Assembly (NCBI GenBank): GCA_903899795.1
Contig: CAIUKX010000498.1
Location: 1 to 13,518 of the forward strand
Reading direction: 5' to 3'
Source: an uncultured Flavobacteriales bacterium
GTDB lineage: Bacteria; Bacteroidota; Bacteroidia; Flavobacteriales_D; Crocinitomicaceae
DNA length: 13,518 bases
Shown here: positions 1 to 5,771 of the stretch, piece by piece
Position numbering within the stretch: the stretch's first letter is position 1
Layout of the letters: each line of letters starts with the position of its first letter
Made by a program: the position numbers and the translations under genes
The notes under the pieces: generated by a model
What the model saw: only the letters and a program-made list of their open reading frames with translations
Database searches by the model: none
Told to the model about the DNA's origin: nothing

Positions 1-1
1 T

Positions 2-232
2 ATTATTGAAGACAATGGAATCGGTAGAACGAAAGCCAATGAGATCAATGCGAAAAAAATGAAGTATCATACATCCATGGGAATGTCTGTTACACATGAT
101 AGAATTGAAAAGTTAAAGAAGATAAATAACTTGAATACAGCGTATACGATTCAAGACTTGTTGGATGAGAATGGTAATTCTTTGGGAACAAGAGTTGTAT
201 TGATTCTTCCGATCAATAAAAGTGACAGTTAA
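2..232 (+). CDS. Sensor histidine kinase, LytS/YpdA type, C-terminal fragment (5' end outside window)
   Basis: The frame is open from the window edge to a TAA at 230-232, giving 76 residues. It begins with IIEDNGIGRTKA, the N/G1 box of a GHKL ATP-binding domain. It then runs through a YHTSMGMSVTHDRIEKL segment, which corresponds to the second glycine box in kinases of the LytS/YehU/YpdA class. The end, GTRVVLILPI, matches the final beta strand of such ATPase domains. These kinases autophosphorylate on a conserved His and pass the phosphate to a LytTR-type regulator, and one follows directly downstream on the same strand after 82 bp. The sensor part lies outside the window, so the signal is unknown. 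The family call is firm for the ATPase domain; the pairing with the next gene is inferred from position. Confidence 0.85.
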   Translation: MIEDNGIGRTKANEINAKKMKYHTSMGMSVTHDRIEKLKKINNLNTAYTIQDLLDENGNSLGTRVVLILPINKSDS

Positions 233-314
233 ATAAATAATCAAGTTATTTAAACGTGACATTTCTTACGGAAGGTATTTTTAGTTTAATATTGAAAACA
301 TAAATTAGGATGTT

Positions 315-1058
315 ATGAAATATACTGCCATAATTATTGATGATGAATTGAATGGTTCTGAATCTTTATCTTTACTTCTTCAGATATATTGTCCTCAAAT
401 TGAAGTTGTTTCAATTGTGGATAATGTGGATGACGCTGTTTCAATGATCCTTGCAAAAAAACCGGAAATTGTCTTTTCAGACATTGAAATGCCTTCGGGA
501 AGCGGGTTTGAAGTCGTTGAAAGAACGAAGCATTTCCAGTATCAGTTGATTTTTACAACAGCACATGAAAATCATGCCATTAAAGCGATCCGTTCACAGG
601 CAATTGATTATTTGTTAAAACCCATTTGTATTGAAGATTTAATAAAAGCGGTCAATAGTGCGATCGAAAAAATAGATAGTCCACAACAAGAAGAGATTGA
701 TTCGATCCAAAAACAAAAGAAAACACCCGCGGGTAACAAAATTGCAATTCCATGCAGCGATGGATTAATTTTTGTTGAGGCAGATAAGATTGCGCGCATT
801 GAAGCGGATTCAAATTATACGCATATCATTATGAATGATGGCAGTAAAGTCACTGCTTGTAAAACATTAAAAGATTTTGAAACGCAGTTGGATCCTGAGA
901 TTTTTTTCAGGGTTCATCATACACACATGGTAAATTTACTAAAAATCGAAAAATACATCAAGGGTGATGGAGGTTTTGTAGTCTTAGGAGATGGTGCTTT
1001 AGTTCCAGTATCAAGAGCTCAAAAGCAACCTTTTTTATCGAAGTTTGTGAAGAGTTAG
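315..1058 (+). CDS. LytTR-family response regulator
   Basis: The 247-residue protein has a receiver domain at about residues 4-120 and a LytTR DNA-binding domain at about 144-245. The receiver has the acidic pair D9/D10, a phosphoacceptor D56 in VFSDIEMP, the threonine at T81/T82 and the conserved lysine K102 in DYLLKPI. The C-terminal half reads like LytTR throughout, with FVEADKIARIEADSNYT and FFRVHHTHMVNL followed by a PVSRAQK ending. Its length is typical of AlgR/LytR/YpdB-type regulators. The neighbouring kinase fragment suggests a two-component pair. The ATG at 315 begins directly on the receiver's first strand. The targets cannot be read from the sequence. It converges on the cco cluster, with 47 bp between the stop codons. 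Confidence 0.93.
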   Translation: MKYTAIIIDDELNGSESLSLLLQIYCPQIEVVSIVDNVDDAVSMILAKKPEIVFSDIEMPSGSGFEVVERTKHFQYQLIFTTAHENHAIKAIRSQAIDYLLKPICIEDLIKAVNSAIEKIDSPQQEEIDSIQKQKKTPAGNKIAIPCSDGLIFVEADKIARIEADSNYTHIIMNDGSKVTACKTLKDFETQLDPEIFFRVHHTHMVNLLKIEKYIKGDGGFVVLGDGALVPVSRAQKQPFLSKFVKS

Positions 1059-1105
1059 AGTTGCTTTACTGTTGAATTTTGATTTATGTTTCAACCTCAA
1101 TCTCA

Positions 1106-1855
1106 CTACTTTGAGCAACCAACCTCCCGCTGTTTTCCGTGACAACAACTCATTTCTACTTTCTTGGTTTCCTGACTGAATTTTGCTTTTGGACTGATGT
1201 AAGGTATATCCAAATTCATCCCGCGAAGTACAATCAATAGTCCTATAATGCTGACCAAATAGGGGAGAGCGGCATTTATTTTCGTCCGGTAACGGTTTTG
1301 CATTTGGTGAGCGAACAAAGAGAAGGCAATCATACCAGGCAGTGTGCCCAAACCGAAAAAGATCATTGTCAATCCCGATTGAAAAGGATTTTCAGCAATT
1401 AATGAAGTGATCAAACCGGTATAAACCATGCCACAAGGGAGAAGTCCGTTTAACATGCCTAATAACCCAAGTTTAAAAGGGGATTGTTTTCGAATGATTT
1501 TCCCCATGTATTTAGAGGTAAACTTTTGAAGGAAGTTTGTATTTATGGCTCGAAAAATTTTGCCATTGAACAAATATTTTCTCCATGCATAAAGAATGAT
1601 GGCGATTCCGGCAATTATACTCATGCTTTGAAGGATCCCGATCAAATTGATCCCAAAACCAATAATTCCAACAATACTACCTAAAATGGCATACGTTAAA
1701 ATCCTTCCACCATTGTACTGAAGAATCCCTGACAACAGATTCACTTTCGAACTTCTATCCAAAGGAATGGCCATAGCGATTGGTCCGCACATGCCAATAC
1801 AGTGGAGATTGGAAATGATTCCGAGGATAAATGCTGATGTGAGTAGTGCTGTCAT
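1106..1855 (-). CDS. SafE/TauE-like (DsbD_2-type) membrane protein, last gene of the cbb3 oxidase cluster
   Basis: The 249-residue polytopic membrane protein has about six hydrophobic segments. It opens with a NLHCIGMCGPIAMAIP segment (H18, C19, C23), the signature of the COG2836/DsbD_2 group often annotated 'sulfite exporter TauE/SafE family'. A second family motif, NGLLPCGMVYTG, lies at 136-147. Genes of this group often sit in cco clusters, where a role in copper or thiol handling during oxidase assembly is suspected but not settled; sulfite export is unlikely here. The soluble tail (221-249) is unusual in carrying CCHGKQREVGC (C237, C238, H239, C247), a plausible metal-binding patch. It lies 207 bp after ccoH, with the spacer filled by a long inverted repeat that stops five bases before its ATG, so it may be expressed separately from the operon. 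Confidence 0.85.
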   Translation of the reverse strand: MTALLTSAFILGIISNLHCIGMCGPIAMAIPLDRSSKVNLLSGILQYNGGRILTYAILGSIVGIIGFGINLIGILQSMSIIAGIAIILYAWRKYLFNGKIFRAINTNFLQKFTSKYMGKIIRKQSPFKLGLLGMLNGLLPCGMVYTGLITSLIAENPFQSGLTMIFFGLGTLPGMIAFSLFAHQMQNRYRTKINAALPYLVSIIGLLIVLRGMNLDIPYISPKAKFSQETKKVEMSCCHGKQREVGCSK

Positions 1856-1859
1856 TTTT

Positions 1860-2049
1860 GAACCATATAAGGCATATAAGTTTGAAGATGTTGAATATTG
1901 GATGCTTGATGTAGTATTGGGTATTTGTGAGAAAACAGATAAGATTTTTTTATTATTCTACCAAATGAATTTTGTAATTAAAGTGACTAAATAAATCAAA
2001 TTTCAATAATCAAATATCAAGTAAAAAACTTATATGCGTTATATGGTTC
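1860..2049. repeat. 24-bp inverted repeat flanking about 142 bp between ccoH and the safE-like gene
   Basis: Positions 1860-1883 and 2026-2049 are reverse complements at 23 of 24 bases; the mismatch is in the middle, between the paired copies of TTATATG that each arm carries. The complementarity continues loosely inward: 1887-1910 against about 1995-2019 is roughly 60% alike. No target-site duplication is visible at the outer ends. The left arm ends five bases before the safE-like ATG and the right arm runs into a C8 tract. On the plus strand inside, TTG (1891-1893) and TAGTATTG (1912-1919, one mismatch to TAnnTTTG) could form a promoter pointing away from safE. It may be a small MITE-like or palindromic element, an invertible promoter segment, or an RNA processing structure. 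The sequence alone does not decide. Confidence 0.75.
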
Positions 2050-2056
2050 CCCCCCC
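2049..2056. repeat. C8 homopolymer tract (G8 on the coding strand)
   Basis: Eight consecutive C residues lie in an otherwise AT-rich spacer, 7 bp downstream of the ccoH stop codon and touching the outer end of the inverted-repeat arm. Runs like this can slip during replication. This one is outside a reading frame, so any effect would be on RNA or promoter spacing. Confidence 0.9.
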
Positions 2057-2062
2057 TTAATA

Positions 2063-2485
2063 TCAAACCTTAAGATTCTCTTTTTGCATGTACAATTCTC
2101 CCTTTACTTTGTACTGAATGTTCATCTTGTAGACTCCTTTTTTTAATTTTTTCAAAGGGATCATTAGTGTTTTAGAATCAGATACTGTGAAGGTCTGGTC
2201 GTCCTTTTGATCGTTTGGACGAAACAATGATACTTCAATCGAATTCAATTCATTCAAGGCTGGAAATTGAACGATAACGTATTCTCCATTTTCGGAAATT
2301 TTCACTTTTTCTGCCAATAAATTCGTATTCGAAAGCGCTTTGATTTCTTTCTCGTATTCGATTTCCTTTTGATAATAGTCTTCACTTTGAAGATCTGTAT
2401 GCTTGGACATCATGGTAATGACCATATACAAAATGAACGACATAAATCCGATCATTACGATTGTTATTCCTTTTCCCCAGTTCAT
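2063..2485 (-). CDS. ccoH: CcoH/FixH-family cbb3 oxidase assembly protein
   Basis: From the ATG at 2485 the product has 140 residues: MNWGKGITIV, one membrane helix at about 5-26, then DLQSEDYYQKEIEYEKEI, the typical FixH segment just after the helix, and a periplasmic beta-rich domain to the end. The family is needed for stable assembly of cbb3 oxidase. The frame stays open to an ATG at 2566, but those 27 extra residues come from repeat-like spacer DNA and would put a polar stretch before the family's usual N-terminus, so 2485 is preferred. The gene lies between ccoG and the safE-like gene on the same strand. Homologues are short and diverge quickly, but the SEDYY segment and position make the call firm. 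Confidence 0.88.
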   Translation of the reverse strand: MNWGKGITIVMIGFMSFILYMVITMMSKHTDLQSEDYYQKEIEYEKEIKALSNTNLLAEKVKISENGEYVIVQFPALNELNSIEVSLFRPNDQKDDQTFTVSDSKTLMIPLKKLKKGVYKMNIQYKVKGELYMQKENLKV

Positions 2486-2498
2486 ATATTTAATTTTT

Positions 2499-2574
2499 AA
2501 TGTTGAATTATTAATGTTTGATTCATACTCATATATACAATTAATCCAAAATCTAACATTTACCATCCAACATC
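2499..2574. repeat. Imperfect inverted repeat in the ccoG/ccoH spacer
   Basis: The arms at 2499-2523 and 2550-2574 match as inverted repeats at 19 of 25 positions around a 26-nt loop. The inner end overlaps the ccoG stop codon. In RNA read from the minus strand this would be an interrupted AU-rich hairpin upstream of ccoH. The motif style (ATGTTGGAT/ATGTTGAAT) resembles the inner part of the 1860-2049 element. Confidence 0.5.
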
Positions 2575-3970
2575 AAAGTATCGGTCCGATAAATTTCACT
2601 TTCATACGTTGGATTTCTTTTCCGTTTCCTAAGATGATGATCGTGATTTTCTTTCCTCCGTTTTTTATGGATTCGAAAGGATATGTTACTAAAAACCGAT
2701 CTTTCAAATGATGTTCTTTTTTCAATTTAAGATTATGTACCACTAATTCAATTTTCCCGATTTTATCATCCAATTTTAATGCGATCTTATAATCATTATG
2801 CGTTTTATTGGTGAGATTTATTTCGAAAATATTACTGATTTTGCCATCTTCAGTAGTGATATAGGTTGTACCTCTCTGACGGAAAATGTTGGTTTCAAAA
2901 TCTCTTCTCGCAACGAGCAGTGTTGTTAAGATAATCATCAATCCGATCAAGACAGCTGTATAGGCTTTAACTCGTCTCGTCCATTGAAATTTGGTTCCGT
3001 TTTTAATTCCATTTTCAGATACAATACGGATCAATCCTTTTTCCTGACCAACTCCTTCCATTATTGTATCGCATTCATCAATACAAGCAGTACAGTTGAT
3101 GCATTCCAGCTGGGTTCCGTTACGAATATCGATTCCTGTCGGACAAACATGAACGCATAACTTACAATCGATACAATCACCTTTTCCGCTTGCTTTTCGA
3201 TCTTCATTTTTCTTGAATTTCGCTCTATTTTCACCACGTTTATAATCGTAGGCAACTACCATAGAGTTTGGATCGAGGAGCACACCTTGCAGACGACCAT
3301 ACGGGCAAATTGTTGTACAAACCTGTTCCCGCAGGCGGGCAAAAACCAAGTAGAAAACAGTCGTGAAAATGGCAATTGAAATTAACCCTCCAAGGTGTTT
3401 TCCGATTGGATCTGTTTGGATTTTCCAAAGCTGGTCTGATCCAATGATGTATGCTAAAAATGTATTTGCAATGAAAAAAGAAATGATCCAAAAAACGGTA
3501 TGTTTTGCCAGTCTTTTTAGAATTTTTTCACGATTCCAGGATTGAGCACTGAGTTTTCGTTGATGAGTTGCATCTCCTTCGATGAAATATTCAATTCTCC
3601 TGAATACCATTTCCATAAAGATGGTTTGTGGACAAATCCACCCACAGAAAAGACGACCATAAATGATGGTGAAAAGAATGATAAAGACTAAACCTAAAAT
3701 AGCCGCAATGGCAAATAAATAGAAGTCCTGAGGCCAGAAAATATACCCGAAAATATTGAATTTACGTTCAATTACGTTGAACATCAAAAGTTGCTCACCA
3801 TTAGCTTTTAGATGAGGTAGGGTGAAGAGAAGTAGCAGAAAAAAATAGCTGACAGCCTTACGATACGTATAAAAATGACCTTTTGGTTTTTTCGGATAAA
3901 TCCAAACGCGCTTTCCCTTTTCGTTGACCGTAGCAATGTGATCTCTGAAACTTTCCTCTTCTTCGCTCAT
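2573..3970 (-). CDS. ccoG: CcoG/FixG/RdxA-type membrane iron-sulfur protein for cbb3 oxidase assembly
   Basis: The 465-residue product has a short cytosolic N-terminus and hydrophobic segments near 40-52, 86-104, 158-177 and 195-211. Membrane-proximal cysteines lie in GRLFCGWICPQ (C109, C113) and CTTICPYG (C218, C222). Two ferredoxin-type 4Fe-4S motifs follow: C266, C269, C272, C276 and C290, C293, C296, C300. A last helix at about 336-354 precedes a FixG-type immunoglobulin-like C-terminal domain. CcoG is known as a cupric reductase that supplies Cu(I) during cbb3 assembly. All expected cysteines are present and the length is standard. It follows ccoP after a 97-base spacer (106 bp counting to the ccoP stop codon) that is rich in short repeats, and precedes ccoH by 87 bp. 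The start ATG at 3970 gives the usual acidic N-terminus. Confidence 0.95.
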   Translation of the reverse strand: MSEEEESFRDHIATVNEKGKRVWIYPKKPKGHFYTYRKAVSYFFLLLLFTLPHLKANGEQLLMFNVIERKFNIFGYIFWPQDFYLFAIAAILGLVFIILFTIIYGRLFCGWICPQTIFMEMVFRRIEYFIEGDATHQRKLSAQSWNREKILKRLAKHTVFWIISFFIANTFLAYIIGSDQLWKIQTDPIGKHLGGLISIAIFTTVFYLVFARLREQVCTTICPYGRLQGVLLDPNSMVVAYDYKRGENRAKFKKNEDRKASGKGDCIDCKLCVHVCPTGIDIRNGTQLECINCTACIDECDTIMEGVGQEKGLIRIVSENGIKNGTKFQWTRRVKAYTAVLIGLMIILTTLLVARRDFETNIFRQRGTTYITTEDGKISNIFEINLTNKTHNDYKIALKLDDKIGKIELVVHNLKLKKEHHLKDRFLVTYPFESIKNGGKKITIIILGNGKEIQRMKVKFIGPIL

Positions 3971-3980
3971 TTTTTAAGAC

Positions 3981-4069
3981 ATTAGTCATTAGTCATTAGG
4001 CAATAGTTTTAGATAGTCAATAGTTTTGACCCAAGATAAGTCTTCACTATTGACTAAAAACTATTGACT
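3981..4069. repeat. Nested direct and inverted repeats in the ccoP/ccoG spacer
   Basis: The spacer holds ATTAGTC iterated from 3981, CAATAGTTTT twice (4001-4010, 4018-4027) and ACTATTGACT twice (4046-4055, 4060-4069). An exact 13-bp inverted repeat lies at 4015-4027 / 4057-4069 with a 29-nt loop. The two ACTATTGACT copies could alternately pair with 4015-4024. It could be a processing or attenuation structure within the transcript, or a dispersed intergenic repeat. Confidence 0.7.
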
Positions 4070-4076
4070 CTGTAAT

Positions 4077-5531
4077 CTATTTTTTCTTTTCCACTTTTTC
4101 GCCTTGCGGTGCATTTCCGGCGGTGTATGGTAATGAAAGTACAAAGGATGCTACTTGTTGGATTTGTACAGGATTGAATTTTGAATTATGTGCCGGCATT
4201 CCTTTTGCTGCCACTCCTTCGCTGATGGTTTTAAACAAATCTTTGATGTCGTTTCCGTGAATCCAATATTCATCCGTTAAATTTGGTCCAACTTTTCCTT
4301 GACCTTTTGCCTCATGACAACTCACACAGTTGACTTCAAACAATGCTTTTCCTTGTGATATATCTGCAGGATCAGTCATCAGAGTAGCCGTTGTAGCATC
4401 CACATTCATCGACATTTTTTCACGGTACGCTTTAACTTCACGTTCCGCCTTTTTCATCTCTTTTTCATAAGCGACAATCTGTAAGTCAGATGTTTTGAAT
4501 ACGTGATAATTGAAAAGATAGACCACAGCAAAAATGATAGTTGCAACGAACATCCAAACCCACCATGGTGGAAGATTATTGTCCAACTCACGGATTCCAT
4601 CGTATTCGTGATGCATAAGGATCGTATGTTCTTCTTCAATCGGAACAACATCGCTCAATACCTGATACAATTTTTTCAATGTCTGAGGTTGTTCGGCAAC
4701 TAATTCTTCTGGTTTTTTCGTCAGTGCAATTAAGTTTCTGAACATTTTTCTCAAGTAGAATAAAACGATAACCAAGATAATGTTGATGGTCAGTAAGAAA
4801 TACAAATCGATATTTTCTACTTTTAACCAAGGCATATCTTCTCCTGCCAATGCAGCTTCACCAGGATTGTAAAAAGTCAAAGCAAACGATTGATTTCCTG
4901 CCATTATTATTCCGAAGAAAGCTATGATAGTTATGATTGTCGTATTCATACCATTTTTAGCGGCTTTGTCTTCAGCTTCTCTTTCTGCAATTTTTGATTT
5001 GAAATAATCTGATTTTGCCAAAGTAAGAATGGACGATGAAAGAACGATGATTGCAATCAATAGTACAACGATGCTTGTTAGCAACCAATAAAACAAGTTC
5101 AGGTTATCCTTGTAGTTTGGAACGTAAGTTATTTCGACCTTGGAAGGATCTCCGGATGGAGGAGGTGTGGGTTCAACTTTTGGAACATAATTATCAATGT
5201 ATGTCAAAATTGCGGTTACATCTTCCTTTTTAACATCTTGAGCAGGCATTTCCATGGGACTGAAACCTTTGATTTCGTTAGCCATTTTACTTTTTCCTGA
5301 AGCAATCAAATTGGCAGAATTTTGTACCCATTCCACTAATTGATCTGCTTCCCCTGCATCAGTCCATTTTTGGAGAACTCCTTTCAGCATAGGTCCCGTA
5401 GAAGCCTTATCCACCAAGTGACAAGAATTACATTTCGATTTGAAAATTGCTTCTCCGTCTTGAGCAGATGCGCTCAAATTGATCAGTAGGAAGAAAAGCG
5501 TAGCTTTTGTTAATGTGAATAGCTTTTTCAT
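4077..5531 (-). CDS. ccoP: CcoP-type cbb3 oxidase subunit III with an extra N-terminal cytochrome c domain
   Basis: The 484-residue product starts with a signal peptide (to about residue 23, ending ASAQ). A cytochrome c domain follows with haem site CNSCH (C34, C37, H38) and a likely Met ligand in SPMEMP. Next come a proline-rich linker (120-127), a helix at about 146-172, another at 197-212, and another at 243-261. The recognisable CcoP core begins at about 308 (HEYDGIRELDNNLPPWWVWMF), with a helix at about 324-341. The last domain has a second haem site CVSCH (C402, C405, H406) and a Met ligand in GMPAH (M445). CcoP passes electrons from cytochrome c donors to the CcoO and CcoN centres. Proteobacterial CcoP carries both haem domains after the helices; here one lies before them. 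The gene sits 23 bp after ccoQ. Confidence 0.93.
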   Translation of the reverse strand: MKKLFTLTKATLFFLLINLSASAQDGEAIFKSKCNSCHLVDKASTGPMLKGVLQKWTDAGEADQLVEWVQNSANLIASGKSKMANEIKGFSPMEMPAQDVKKEDVTAILTYIDNYVPKVEPTPPPSGDPSKVEITYVPNYKDNLNLFYWLLTSIVVLLIAIIVLSSSILTLAKSDYFKSKIAEREAEDKAAKNGMNTTIITIIAFFGIIMAGNQSFALTFYNPGEAALAGEDMPWLKVENIDLYFLLTINIILVIVLFYLRKMFRNLIALTKKPEELVAEQPQTLKKLYQVLSDVVPIEEEHTILMHHEYDGIRELDNNLPPWWVWMFVATIIFAVVYLFNYHVFKTSDLQIVAYEKEMKKAEREVKAYREKMSMNVDATTATLMTDPADISQGKALFEVNCVSCHEAKGQGKVGPNLTDEYWIHGNDIKDLFKTISEGVAAKGMPAHNSKFNPVQIQQVASFVLSLPYTAGNAPQGEKVEKKK

Positions 5532-5554
5532 CTTTTTTATTTTTTGTTACTCAG

Positions 5555-5746
5555 TTAGAGTTTAGTATTTGTTTCGTCAGTTGTTTCAAAAGGTATCTGA
5601 CTTAATTCATCGACATCTTTTCTTTTCATTCGCAGTACATAGGTGAGCATCACCACGAAAAAGAGAACGAAAATCAGTAAGGATATAATAGGGTAGATGG
5701 ATACTCCGTCTATTCCAGTCAAATGATGTTTTATAAAGCGTAACAT
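5555..5746 (-). CDS. ccoQ: CcoQ/FixQ-type small cbb3 oxidase subunit
   Basis: The 63-residue product has one membrane helix at about 17-39 followed by a charged RMKRKDVDELSQIPFE tail. That layout and its position between ccoNO and ccoP (25 and 23 bp spacers) identify it as the CcoQ-like subunit IV, which stabilises the complex and is not catalytic. Sequence identity in this family is low, so the call rests largely on context, size and topology. Confidence 0.85.
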   Translation of the reverse strand: MLRFIKHHLTGIDGVSIYPIISLLIFVLFFVVMLTYVLRMKRKDVDELSQIPFETTDETNTKL

Positions 5747-5771
5747 AGTTCTTCAGTTTTGTTGTGAACAA

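Noticed and set aside
234..252. A 7-bp AT-only hairpin between the kinase and the response regulator
   Set aside because: TAAATAA/TTATTTA is expected by chance in such AT-rich DNA and has no T-run after it.
1022..1095. Hairpins around the convergent stops (AAAGCAAC 1022-1029 / GTTGCTTT 1060-1067, and GTTGAA 1071-1076 / TTCAAC 1090-1095)
   Set aside because: The first has a 30-nt loop and lies partly in coding sequence. The second has only 6 pairs and no T-run. Neither is convincing as a terminator.
1767..1994. A 75-codon plus-strand frame over the start of the safE-like gene
   Set aside because: It overlaps a clear family match on the other strand and the inverted repeat, and its product has no recognisable character.
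1860..2049. An insertion sequence with terminal inverted repeats
   Set aside because: The interior of about 142 bp is too short for a transposase and no target-site duplication is visible, so it is listed only as a repeat.
2486..2566. A 27-residue N-terminal extension of CcoH from the ATG at 2566
   Set aside because: The extension is translated spacer repeat, and the family starts with MNWGKG just before its membrane helix.
2403..2711. A 102-codon plus-strand frame over ccoH and the end of ccoG
   Set aside because: It lies antisense to two identified genes and is a low-complexity hydrophobic translation of AT-rich DNA.
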